Program-made: the position numbers and the translations under genes
Notes under the pieces: model-generated
Databases searched by the model: none
What the model was told of the DNA's origin: nothing
Seen by the model: the letters and a program-made list of their open reading frames with translations, nothing else
Source of the DNA: Paratinospora sagittata
Lineage: Eukaryota; Streptophyta; Magnoliopsida; Ranunculales; Menispermaceae
Reading direction: 5' to 3'
Assembly: GCA_035771175.1 (NCBI GenBank)
Contig: CM069595.1
Location: 3,700,094 to 3,764,093, forward strand
Length of the DNA: 64,000 bases
Shown: positions 22,301 through 33,534 of the stretch, piece by piece
Layout: the number at the start of each line of letters is the position of its first letter
How positions within the stretch are numbered: position 1 is the first letter of the stretch

Positions 22301-22487
22301 TGAACGGACGAAGCATATTGAAATTAATTGTGATTTCACTCGTCCTCACTTGCAACATGGAACCATCACCTTGCCTTTTGTATCCTTATCCTTGCAGCTT
22401 GCAGATTTTTTTACGAAGCCACACTCCATTCAACGCTTCAAATTTCTTGTTGGCAAACTCTCGATGCTGCTTGCAGTGACATCTTGA
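19330..22487 (+). pseudogene. Copia pol polyprotein, interrupted by stops
   Basis: One reading frame runs for about 3.1 kb without a visible frameshift but has in-frame stops at 20001, 21003, 21423, 22071 and 22122. Recognisable in order: the aspartic-protease active-site region just before 19386 (DSS where DSG is usual); the pre-integrase GH block; the integrase core with its acidic residues (SDVWGP, CDLGGE, GVAERKH); reverse transcriptase with the conserved LYGLKQAPR and YVDDM blocks; and RNase H with SDADWA, VEYRA and CDNQSA. The catalytic residues are largely preserved, so inactivation is mainly through the stops, the lost gag and LTR decay. It would have copied the element RNA and integrated it; it cannot do so now. 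Confidence 0.95.
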
Positions 22488-22499
22488 GTTTGAGGGGGA

Positions 22500-22655
22500 T
22501 GTTAGGGTAATATTATATATAATTACTTTGGTATGTTGTTATTAGATTAGAGTACTTTAGTAGATGTTCTTTCTAGCAAATCTAATAAACCTCTAGCACT
22601 TTAACTAGTTTTCCTTTTTTCTTTTCTCTTCTCTTTCTTCTTTGCATTGTTATCA
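22500..22655 (+). repeat. Copia 3' LTR
   Basis: 156 bp from TGTTAGGG to TTGTTATCA. Compared with the 5' LTR it has an internal deletion after GTACTTTAG and scattered substitutions, roughly a dozen over the aligned part. Confidence 0.9.
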
Positions 22656-22660
22656 ATTTG

Positions 22661-23152
22661 GAGCAAGCATATCATCTTTGCTTTGAAAATAACATGAACG
22701 GTTCACATAAAAAAAATGAGCTACTGCATAAGTATAAAGAGACGAAGGTCCTGTTCATGGTGGACTAAACATATGGCAGTGATAGAAAAGTAAGTTCTTC
22801 CAGTTGGAATTCTCAAATTTCTTTGGTTGATAATATCCTTCAGCAGTTTTTTTTTTGTTTAGGTCAAAGATCCTTCAGCAGCTAAAACTGTCTTGTTGTC
22901 TTCTTCAGATCGAGTGATGTTTACTAATCGTCAAAAAGCTTCCACTGAGATCAGACACATATTTCAAAAGGAAGAACATTGATCCTTCAAATTATTAGGA
23001 AGAAGACTACTGAAATAATAGTCCAATGTTCCCACTAAGAACCCAAGTCAATGGCGTGAAAATTACTACAGAATTCAGGGACCCATTTCTCCAAACACAA
23101 TTTTTTTTCTCCCTTTCTTAAAACACATTTGTATGTACATATATGTGATAAT
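22661..23152. other. Intergenic between Copia and LINE
   Basis: No coding region or recognisable element. Confidence 0.4.
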
Positions 23153-24640
23153 AATATTTTTTTTGAGAGTAAACATCATATATATCGATAATCAAAACAG
23201 TACAAGAGTACCAGGAGTACTCAAATACAAGGCAGCAAAACAGAAGCACAAATCAAGCAAGCCAAACAGCAAAATAACAATACAAGAACCAAAAGCCATA
23301 CAAACAAGACCCAGTTTCCGATCCAATCACTGATGGAGTACCCCTACAAAGGTTAAAAGCAGCAAGTTAAGAAGAAGTTGTTACAAGAATGCCGTTCCAA
23401 AGACTCACTATCCTTAAAAACATCCTCAACGACACGCCTATTTTGCTCCAACCAAATTATCCATAATGTTACCAACGAAGCAACCCTCATTATCTTCACT
23501 CCATTGCCTTGCGGCCCATGGACATTCTCCAAGGCACCTGAATTGGGGACCATAAACTAGTTACCTAATCTCCCATGCCATTCCTCCCATAGCATGGAAG
23601 AAAAAAAACATCTAAAAAATAAGTGATCCGATGACTCCGCATCCCGTAAGCACAATGATGGGCATCCATGAGGAAGAAGAGTGATGTATGAAAATCTTCG
23701 TTGGAGGACATCACCAATATTAAGCTTATTATGGGTCAAAATTCATCAAATACTTTAATTTTAGAAGGTACACAAGCTTTCCATAAAGAGGGTGCTAGGT
23801 CGAAAGGAGGAAGGGTAATATCATCAATTAAGAAATGGAATAAGGATTTACAAGAGAATGATCCAGAAGGATGAAGAGATCATGAGTACCTATCTTACCC
23901 AAGGGACAAGCGAACCAAGCTAACCAGGAGACCAGAGAGTTGAGTTCAACTTGTTGACCAACAAAAAGGGACAAGAAAGAAATTTCATTGAATAACATTT
24001 TGATTATCTGTGTTTGAAATGAAATGGGAGATGTTATAATTTGGATAGGTTGAAATATGGTAAAGTCTACGGAAAATTTTAGCTAAAGGAAGATCAGATA
24101 ACCACCGGTCCTACCAAAAGCAGAATAATGAACCATCCCCCACAATCGGATGCAAGTAAGGCATGAAATCGGGAAGCAATGATACAATAAATTTTCATGG
24201 GCTTCTAAATGTGATTATGATGATAGGGACAATTCTTCTGCCCAAGTCAATTGGACCATATTTACTTGTGATAACTCTTGCCCAATAAGATTGATGATCT
24301 TTGAGCAATCTCCACAACCATTTAGCACAAAGCGTCCTATTTCTTATCATGATGTTTCCAATCCGAGACGGCCCTTATTCACAGGCAATTGGACCATCTT
24401 CCAACTAATCAAATGAAACCCTTACTCTTGTCAACTCCTTTCCACAAGAATGCTTTCATTTTCTTTTTGATGGTCTTTGCAACACCTGATGGCACTTTTA
24501 AAAGAGAGAGATAATATAAGCAAGTCATCATTTCTTTTCCTTCTGAAACAGTCGCAATAATCCCTTTTTGGGTTCCTTTGGCTCTCATGATAAATTGCTT
24601 GAAGTTCACTGAATGTTGACATCCTTATTGCTTTCTGGTG
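23153..24640 (-). mobile_element. 5'-truncated LINE, minus strand, decayed
   Basis: Minus-strand frames give, in order from 24609 downward: CLYYLSLLKVPSGVAKTIKK with FLWKGVDKSKG (the post-catalytic RT region, 24609-24409); a zinc-knuckle-like zf-RVT region with DVLQRRF and SSDHLFFRCFFSSMLW (23739-23557); and the LWIIWLEQNRRVVEDVF tail (23553-23353). This is the C-terminal half of a plant L1-type ORF2. The frames are broken by stops and shifts. An A-rich 3' end reads CTCAAAAAAAA on the minus strand near 23160. The catalytic RT and endonuclease are absent, as expected for 5' truncation at insertion. Confidence 0.8.
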
Positions 24641-25778
24641 AGAGGATTGCCACGGGGATTAACATAAGCCAGAAAGATGCAATTTCTGGAACTTCCTTTA
24701 TGGTCTAGAAATATGGGTCCAAGAGTTTGCAACTTTTGCATGATAGTCTTGCACATTTACAGGAGCATGTAAGACATTATGTGCTCTCAACAGTACTGTG
24801 CTTTTGCTGATATGGTTCCTAAAACAATTTTTACCATCTGGGTATCTTTATTTATTTATTTATTTGAAGTATTCTAGGCCTTTTTCCTTTCTATTCAGCT
24901 GGTGCAGGTAAGTTACTGGAGCACTTGTGCGTAAAGTTTATAGATATATCTGCCATTCTAGACCATATTGGCTCTTCATTCAGGATATAGTTTGAGCTTA
25001 ATTTATATCTGAAATTGTACCACAGACTTCTATGACTTTGAATTCACATGATAATAGTAAGTTCATCGTATTGAGATCTAAGTCTGTCTAACAAACTGTA
25101 CAATCTATGTTAGATTACTTTTTGCAATCATCTTGAGGAACCATCCGCGACTATGCATGAATGCTTCACTTTGACATATATATGTTACCTCTCAAATGAA
25201 CCATCGGCTCATACCACTTATTAGGTGGACCTAGGTCTCAACTAATGTTTTATGAGATAAACTTGTCCAGGTTTGGAACAATTATTTCAGGTCCACATAT
25301 TTCTAACAACAGACACAAAGTCAAATAGCTGATCTTGGTGAGGATAATCTCCCTTGCCATAAATCTTCTCCAACTGACTGGCCTTTTCAAGTGAGGACTG
25401 AATTGTTTTGATTTAATATGTTCATAACAGCTTTTTAATCATAAAAAATAAAAAAAATAAAAAAATAAAAAAATAAAAAGGAGAAAGAAAGAAAAAAACA
25501 AAGAAAGATACAATACAAAATTACTTTAGTATTATTTCTTGAACATTATGATTACAAGCTGTTACAGATACAGAAGAAGGCAGAGGACCATAATGTCAGC
25601 TCATACCACCAAAAAAAAGAAAAAACAAAAACAATAAACCACCACCACCAGTGCAAAGACACTATTTCTGAACAAGAAAATATAGTGAACACTTACCTTG
25701 AAATCACACTAGTCAAATTACATTTGGAAGTATCATATAACTCCCAACAGAAATTACATGAACTAACCAAACAACTTG
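24641..25778. other. Intergenic / 3' flank of boron transporter
   Basis: No gene is seen. It has a TTTA-type tract at 24848-24867 and an A-rich (ATAAAAA)n stretch at 25440-25480. Part of 25500-25778 is probably the 3' UTR of the boron transporter. Confidence 0.5.
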
Positions 25779-28700
25779 TTAATTCGACAGTGAATCTTGG
25801 CTATTCTTTCCCAACTTAGATGGTCTTGCTTCTGAGGTCCTTGGGCTTTGGGGACCTCGTCCACCCAGCTGAGGACTTCGCTCACCTCGTAGTTCACCTA
25901 TACGAGGACTGTATGGTTTGTCAGAAGAGCATCTAGGGCTATGAAAGCTTTTCGGATCTCTAGCGGGTGTTGTTGTGGAGCTAGTTATCTTGGGACTGCA
26001 AGTGCGGCGAATCTCACCCCTACTCCGGGTGATTATCCCGTCTAGAATCTCCCCGTCCTCAGGATATGAAGCTCTTGAACCTGCCTCTGCTTCCTGCTAA
26101 GAGCACACCAGAGGCACAAGGAATGTGGGCTGAATTGAGCATTATACTAATAACATCAACATAAAACATGGGAATAGAAGATGGTGTCTTGTTTCTTTGT
26201 AGAGTACTTTTTTGTCTCCTAGGATTGGATAATCATAAAAAGGGTATTTTGAAACATGAAATGAAGTACACATAAAAACATAAATAAGAAATTAGAAATA
26301 AACATATTTGAGAAATGTTAGGAGTAGCCTCAATGATAAAGAACATTAAAATGATTTGGGCACACATACAATTGAAGATTATTTGATGCAGTAGTTGGAA
26401 AAAAAAAAAGTGGTGTATAGAAAATTAACAATAATTATAGAGGAAAAGCAAGGCTTAAAATGAAACATAAATAGAGATAATTAAAAAAGATATAATCATT
26501 GTTAACTTAACTGTAGATTTAGTTCTTGATGGAGTAGAGTGGAGGAAGCAAATTCATGTAGTTGAGAAAATGCTTTGTCGAGGTAGTTTAGGTTGAATTG
26601 AGTTGAAGTATACATAAAAATGTCCCAACACAAATAAAAAACAATCACACACACACACGTAATTTAAGTTAAACTTACGCAGGCAAGGTTGAATGGTAAA
26701 GAGGGTGCCTCTTCATATTCAGCAGCATCTAAATCTTGAAGGTGTGCCCCCTTGAAAAACTTGGGTAGGAGGTATTGTCTCAAAGGAACCAATAGCATTA
26801 TCAACAAGGGGAAGAGAACCCCAGCAATTGGAATCCATGTAATCCCAAAGCATATGAACAAGTAACTTGTCTGAAAAATAGTAAAAACTGCTATTGTCTT
26901 GAAAGGCACAGTTTCCACAAAAGTAGCATGATAATCCTCAAGCACTCTGCAATTAAAATAAATAAATAAGATGTTTTCTTAAGAAACCAGGTTACTAAAA
27001 ACCTATGCAAGGTTGTGAATATAGAAGACAAAGTTAAGAGATTTACTTGTATCTTCTACTAGGAGCAGTGAAAAGCAATAGCAACCTCTCCCAAAACTGG
27101 TTGCCAGGTAAGCTTTCAATGGCCATAAAGGCGAAATAGCCCCAAAGCACTGATGTTGGGATCATCTTAAGAATAGGCATGGCTGCAACACAGCCTCCAA
27201 CCATTGTGGCTTGAAGCAAGTTGCTAACGCGCTGCTCTTTGACCTCAACAGGCAAAAGATCATCAATTTCCTTTTCAACATCAAATACCGTCTCATCAAC
27301 CGGGGCATCAATATTTCCCATGCTTGAAGCCATTTGAATAGTTGTTTCTTTCAATTCCTTCAGTCCCTGTTCATGTAAAATCCAATTTTTAGACTAGTTT
27401 GCATCAACTCCACACAAAGAATTGAAAGACAAAGCTATAAAAATCTGACACTAGATTAACATGAAACAAACCATGCAAAAGAGAAGGATTTCTCAAAAAC
27501 CCAAGTTAATACTGAACTGAGTTGGAATTCCTTCAGTTTTGAGTTTAAAGGGCACTGCGTAATGAGCGACTTTTCCAAATTATTAAGGTTTTTAAAAGTA
27601 AAGATAATATCAACTTTGTGTTCCACATAGATATCAAAACCAACAAATAGCTATCGTACTCGAGCTGAAGGCTCCTGGTAGATTAATGGAGTCTGCATCT
27701 GATTATAAACTTCTTGCATATTTCCATACACTTGTCCCAAGCTAGCGTTCTTACCCATACTTTTGTGTGCTGTGGCCACAAGACGGTTACGAAGCAACTG
27801 CACAAAAAAAGATGTTTTGATAAAAAAAGAAAACTTCCTTTATTAAATGAGTCAGTCCGATTGTAAAGATGATCTAAGAAGCTCTGGCAATGATGTTTAG
27901 GGCCTCAATGGCTTACCTGGTGCTTAAGGGTAGCTAGACTCTTTGTATGCATTGGAGATTGTGGGATAACACCATTTGATGGCGGGATTCCAATAAGACC
28001 ACACAGTATGGTCTGCCACCAAAAGCAAGAATCAGAAAATATAGGGATGATCAACTAGCTAAACAAAGTTCAACCAAACCTCTAATGAAAAAAAAAAAAA
28101 AGAAAAAAAGAAAAGAAAAAAGATTTTGTATACCAAGAATCCTAAGAGAAGCAAATCATAATTGAAAGAAGGAGGCTTTCTCAAATTAAACTCTTTCTGC
28201 TGTGCAAGTTGAGATGCTACACTGTGATCGAAATAATAAAGCACTGCAATCATGGTTGCTGGAATGAAAGCTCCAAATATATAAAGAATGGGCACGTCGA
28301 GCATGTCCTGTCATTTTAAATATAAAGTATTTAATCATAACTGTGGTTGTTAATAAACTAATGGCATATAGTCCAAGCATTAGCCTAAGAAGTGCACACT
28401 GAAACATGCCTTAATCACAGTCCAATTCTCATAGGCACCGGGTGACCATGGATTTGGGCTGAAGAGGCGACGAGGAATTCCATGTGGAACATTGCTGGCC
28501 GGTATGTATGAGACACCGGTCCAGACTAGCACCATCAATGGCACACCATAATCTGCAATAAAGCCTCGAAGCCAGCCTGCAGGAGGAGTAAAATTTAAGT
28601 TTTCAAGATGAACATGAACATTTTCGCAAGTGAAAGGGTGGAGACAACATGTTCTTTGGAAAAATAAGCCTAGTAGAGCTAAGCTAATTGCGACTTGCAT

Positions 28701-29953
28701 GTATAGAGAACATGAATACATAAATAACTATGCTAAAGTTTTTCATCTATATTTTACATTTCAATAGTAATACTTACCTGATCCATAACGCCATGACCGT
28801 GCTTTTCGACTTCGTAATGCTGTGAGCAGAAGGCCAAAAGAGAGAACTAAAGCAAACATCCCATTTGCAAACCTCCATGAAGGCAAGAACTCTGTTAACT
28901 TAGCATTTTCTCTTTCTGGAATGCGAAACTCATCAATAATTCCCTAGAAATTGAACATAATATTTTTATTCATAGACTAGCTAAAAATTAAAGCTTGCTT
29001 CAGGAAAGGAATCATTAAAGGAGAATTAAGATAAACATATTCTAGCTCAAATTTAAATTTTATAGGTGGCAAATAGAAGCAAAAATAAGTCAACTACTAC
29101 TACTATAATTCATACTTTGATAGCTTGCTGCATGAAAAGCATAGCAATGAGCAAGCCAAATAGTTCTCCGGCCACACGAGTAAACCTGTTGATAATGGAG
29201 CAAGCGCCTAAGACAGCCAGTAAGAACAGTAAGATTGCAGTCCAAACACAGACCCTGCACATCCAAATAACCATGAGAATTCTACTTGCAACAAAGAAAA
29301 ATCGAAAACAAAATACCAATGATTTTGAGATGGCAAAGAAATAATTCGAAGGCACGAAATAACATACCATCCAGTCCAAGCTAGAAATAGCTTGGGTCCC
29401 AAATCGGGTCGGTCTTTAGCAAAATTAAACATGAAAGTGTACATTAGTACAGTGGGCTCTGCAACTCCAAGAATCAGCAAAGGCTGACCTCCAATGATTG
29501 AGTGTATGATCCCACAAAGTGCAGTAGATGCTAATGTTTGAACAGCAGTCAGAACCCCATCTGCCAGTACCAAATGAATTATATGGATCATCATAAAAAA
29601 AGTTGCAAATTTTATACATAATATACTCTACAAGGATTTATTTTTCTCAAAAATCATGAGAAAAAGTATGCTTTTAAAATTTAACTATTAATAATTCTTT
29701 TTTTCTCTGCAATTAACAAAAGGAGTGTAAATTTGATTCACTTACCAGTATTTCTCTCCAATTGTTCACCAAATGAAATGACAGGAATAGCAGAAGCAAA
29801 AAATATATATGTTGTTGGAGCCAAAATCCTGAAAACAATTAAGATGTCATGGCATTAACATCACCAAAAGGGAAAAAACATCTAATTGGTATATTCAGAA
29901 AAAGCAAAAAATGCAATGGCTCCTGGACCACCCATTGCTACAATAACAGTAAG

Positions 29954-30031
<78 letters not shown>

Positions 30032-30166
30032 CGTATTGGTATGAACAACCCAAAATGCATACCTGAAGCCTGCATTAAAACCACCAGTCCAATCTTGCTT
30101 GTAGCACATCAACCTTGCCCTTATGTCATTCTTGATTCCTTGAAATGGTACAAAGGTCTCCTCCAT
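25779..30166 (-). CDS. BOR1: Boron transporter (BOR family, SLC4-like borate exporter)
   Basis: Twelve coding exons (minus strand): 30166-30063, 29828-29746, 29560-29368, 29254-29116, 28943-28778, 28576-28410, 28307-28134, 28012-27917, 27797-27660, 27366-27047, 26946-26679, 26096-25779. They join in frame to 721 residues. The protein has the HCO3-transporter fold: [14 protein letters not shown] at the start, the [15 protein letters not shown] segment, [30 protein letters not shown] and the cytosolic [24 protein letters not shown] region. BOR proteins export borate at the plasma membrane for xylem loading or tolerance. Tyr-based sorting motifs YGNM and YNQM fall at residues 398 and 405, as in Arabidopsis BOR1. 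The intron after exon 6 has a GC donor. A non-coding first exon with possible uORFs probably lies near 31045-31200. The BOR1 versus BOR2/3 assignment is uncertain. Confidence 0.92.
29969..30029. repeat. (AT)30 microsatellite in BOR intron 1
   Basis: About 60 bp of pure AT, preceded by an A-tract from 29954; likely polymorphic. Confidence 0.95.
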
Positions 30167-31044
30167 GGTATTGAATCAATTGGGTTTCCTGCTTTTTTGT
30201 GGCTTAGAGAAAGAATGAGGGTACTAAAATATACAAATTACTACTTATTTTGGGCTATAGTAATTACAACAGATCAGCTTTGCATTGGTGGTATTGGAAG
30301 TGTGATGCCCAGATAAATTACATGGTAAAGAACAAGGAACAGTAGTTCTTATTACTTGGAAAGGAAAGGAAAAAAAAAGGGTTGTGATTCAAGAAGATTC
30401 ACAAAAGATTACAGCGCCCAGATGGAGAAAATCAAAATTTTCCCACAAATTTAGGACCATTAACATCAAAGAAAAAGGATGAATTACATGATTCAGCCAC
30501 AAAGGAAGGAAGACTTTTGTACTTGCTTTTAAAACTGATGATATAAACCAAGATTTGTACACACAAAAAGAAGCAAGAAATCAAATTTCAACAGTAACAG
30601 ACCAATGAGGTGATTCAACTAGAACAATTTGACCCTTTTGCTTGCTCTGAACTCGTTCCACCAGACAATGTGAAGCAGAAAGAGATTGCAGAGGATGATG
30701 GATAATACACAAGATGAGCTTAGAGGAAGATGAAAATATATAAGCTTGAAAAGGTTTGACAAGGAGAGACTGTAGATTTGATGCAGACTACAGAGTGGGA
30801 CGTGGGTCAAAAGAAAATCAAGCTAACACCACTGTCAGTGCCCGACTTATGCTAAAAATTTAAAGAAAAAAAAAAACAGAAAGAAAGCTAGCAATCAAAT
30901 AAACAAAAAAGAGAAGAACAAGAAAATAAATAAAAACTAGGTGTAAAATGTAGAATACAAGAAGCCCGGCTCAGAATACTGGGTATTTTTTTTCCCTTTA
31001 CTGGCTATTAAAGCTTGAAGAAGGGAAGAGAGAGAGAGAGAGAG

Positions 31045-31200
31045 CTTACAAGTTGAAACTGGAGAGTTGCCAGTCCATTACAAGCTGGCTTCATATTTGG
31101 AAGCATCAGTGTAGTTTCCTTGCTCTCTATTTTCTTCTCATTTTTATTATTACTAATATTATCTTGCTCTTCCTCTCACTGGTTTTACAATTTTCTATGT
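31045..31200 (-). promoter_or_regulatory. Candidate 5'-UTR exon of BOR with short uORFs
   Basis: On the minus strand a leader-like stretch ends CAGTTTCAACTT before GTAAGCTCTCTC, a plausible donor. A matching acceptor GCAG lies about 22 bp upstream of the ATG at 30166. The stretch holds several ATGs: one at 31141 opens a four-codon frame (MRRK, stop at 31127-31129) and others lie near 31107-31070. Arabidopsis BOR1 is known to use upstream AUGs for boron-dependent translation, so the layout is suggestive. The transcript start is not known here. Confidence 0.4.
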
Positions 31201-31209
31201 CTAAGAAAA

Positions 31210-32600
31210 AGAAATTATTTCAACTATAGATTTAAAAAATCTGATTGAAGGGGGCTTTTGCCCTGATTTTCACAAATTCTTTTAAAAAATTTATAAATAT
31301 TATTAAAATTAAAATACTGACTCCTATGGTTAAATGACATTTGGATGTTAGAGTTAAGTGGGCGTTACTAAAAATTAAAAAAAATAAATAAATTTAAAGG
31401 TATTTTTTTATTATAAGGCACTTTTTTTGAAAATTTTTATTTTTTAAAATTTTGAGTGCAATTAATAACTCCAACGTCTAAATGTGACTACATCATATTT
31501 GTTGATCACGGGTTAACTAATCAAACTATACTAAATAGATCAATATTTTAATTTTAATAATATTTATAAAATTTTATAAAAAATTAGTGACAATATCGTC
31601 AAAAACCCCGTTTGAAGGCATAAAACGCTAGTGGGTCAGATTCAATAACATGAATATCGAGATTTCATCTCAGTGTGATGGTGCATTGGAGTGGGGCTTC
31701 AATTTTATTTATTTTTATATTTTTTTTTTCAAAGTCGACCGAGAATGTCGTAACTCGGAACCAGAGGTCCAGAGATAAACTCAGGATTCAGTGTGACTTT
31801 GCTGTTTGCCAGGGAACTAGATTTGAACTACACGATCACCAAAGCGCGTGGGCCATAATTTTTTTTTCTGCCACGTAACATGCACAAAATATGGGGAATG
31901 GGATAACAAACCAAACTCCTGAAGTAATATATCGGCACTCTCTACTGCTAAACTTGAAATGACCTTTGACCCTGACGAGATGATTCAATATGGTGAACCG
32001 TATATACGGATGACCAGTTCAATTGATCGTTGGATCACAACTGTTAGTGCATGGTAGAAACTCGTTTTTGAGAAAGATCCGAGGGTGTATAGGATCTGAT
32101 CTCCATCGTTGACATGAAATGGAGAAAGTCAAAGGAGGCATAACCCTTTTTTTTGTTTTTTAAGTGAAGAAAGTGCTTGATGGGTGCTGCCATGGGACCA
32201 TGATTCCTTCAATGCTAAGCTTCCCCTTCTCAGTAGGAGAACTTTAGATATTATGTCTTAGAAAATTGAAGTTATAGGGAACTAATTATAAGTATATATG
32301 AAGGGTTTTATTATGAGAATCATAATAATTAATCACTCTAAATCACTTATAGAGATTGGATGTATAAGTTAGGTAAATAAGTGTTTTATAGTTAACCCTT
32401 CTAGCAATTAGAATAATTTCTAAGATTAGGCAATCATTCCAATTCCAAACAAAAGTGCCATAGAGTTGATTTACAAGTTTGATTCTTAAGGAATCGAAGT
32501 TAAAAAGTCAGGAAAAAATTTGTTGACTTTTTAAGTACCAGCCTAGCACATGCATGCATATATAACAGTTGACCTCAAGAAATTAAATGGTTTGAGTATA
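31210..32600. other. Intergenic, no gene seen
   Basis: Presumed promoter of the boron transporter, then AT-rich DNA. No recognisable element. Confidence 0.4.
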
Positions 32601-32620
32601 TTCTTATAAAAATACAGATT

Positions 32621-32692
32621 ATATGTCCATGAATATAGCTAGATATTTCCCACTAATATATGTCTATGAATATAGCTAGATTTCCCACTAAT
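32621..32692. repeat. Imperfect 37/35-bp tandem repeat
   Basis: ATATGTC(C/T)ATGAATATAGCTAGAT followed by TTTCCCACTAAT occurs twice, at 32621-32657 and 32658-32692. Confidence 0.8.
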
Positions 32693-32904
32693 ATATGTTA
32701 TTCAAGGTCTAAGTACCCTAGAAAAAGAGAAAAATATATCTTGCAAACATCAAAAAAATATATAAAAAGGGAAAGAATCCAACTAAATACTAATATCGTA
32801 ATTATACAACTAACTACTCACATTGTATCTTCTCGAAAAAAGAAGAAGAAAAAAAACCTAATGCCAAAGGAAAAAAGACGGATCATTATCTCCTACAAGA
32901 ACAA

Positions 32905-33530
32905 ACAATAAAACCTCTATATTGTCATACTATTGGGACCAAGTTAAATTTATTACTATGAGAAGTTCATAACTTAAAAGAGTTATATTTAGAAAAATTA
33001 TTGTATAATTTCAAAATGAGCAACAAGTCATGTATGCTTTAACTGAAGAAGAAATTATTGCTGCATTTAGAAAAGAAGGGGAAGGAGATAATCCCGAAGA
33101 TGACAGTATGAAAGTACAAAAAGTTTTATGCCTAAAAGTTTTAAACATGTTTGAAAAGTTATAATTATATGTTTTGGCTTCAACAAGAAGGTGTTTATGC
33201 TGATGAGTTACTACGTACCCGCAAGCTCAAAGACGTTGTAACAACTCTAAAACATTAAATCATTGTCTCAAACAACTTTAGATAAATATTTTATTTCATC
33301 TTAAACCTTTAATGTAATATATTTTTTTACAATATATAATTAATTATTACTATGAAGCAAGTTTATTAAAGATAGGACCTAAAAAAATTATAATTTATTA
33401 AAATGTAAAAATTATTTCTATTTATAACTGGCTTAAGTTGAGACCAAAATTTTTTATGATTATGTAAAAATTATTTCTTTATAGAATATCACTATAAAAA
33501 ATTTTTACTGTATATATATACTTCAAATCA
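32905..33530 (+). mobile_element. pogo/Tigger-like DNA transposon relic
   Basis: Around 33170-33300 translation gives FWLQQEGVYADELL, then TRKLKDVVTTLKH and, after a small frame change, SQTTLDKYF. This is the C-terminal tail pattern of plant pogo/Tigger-type transposase-derived proteins. An acidic stretch EEEIIAAFRKEGEGDNPEDD precedes it near 33040. No DDE core is seen. Flanking A/T-rich ends share TTATTACTATGA-type sequence (near 32950 and 33345), possibly remnants of terminal repeats. An internally deleted, dead copy. Confidence 0.5.
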
Positions 33531-33534
33531 TCAC

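Larger units (their letters stand above)
18481..22655 (+). mobile_element. Ty1/Copia LTR retrotransposon, inactive
   Basis: A 4175-bp element. The 5' LTR is 18481-18679 and the 3' LTR 22500-22655. They are similar but diverged, and the 3' LTR lacks about 44 bp. The 5' end has lost the canonical TG (TATTAG instead of TGTTAG). A 5-bp target-site duplication, ATTTG, is intact at 18476-18480 and 22656-22660. The primer-binding site TGGTATCAGAGC (18680-18691) matches the initiator-Met tRNA type, and a polypurine tract lies at 22489-22499. The interior encodes pol in the Copia order (protease, integrase, reverse transcriptase, RNase H), but gag is not recognisable. The short internal length suggests gag was mostly lost. 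Confidence 0.95.

Noticed and set aside
29882..29940. Possible extra exon within BOR intron 1 (after TTGTAG)
   Set aside because: Joining exon 1 directly to 29828 gives the expected BOR protein; the segment adds unrelated residues and a stop.
29849..30316. 155-codon plus-strand frame with a poly-Ile-Tyr run
   Set aside because: It is antisense to BOR exon 1 and translates the AT microsatellite.
32660..32911. 83-codon Lys/Ile-rich plus-strand frame
   Set aside because: A low-complexity product of A-rich DNA, overlapping a tandem repeat.
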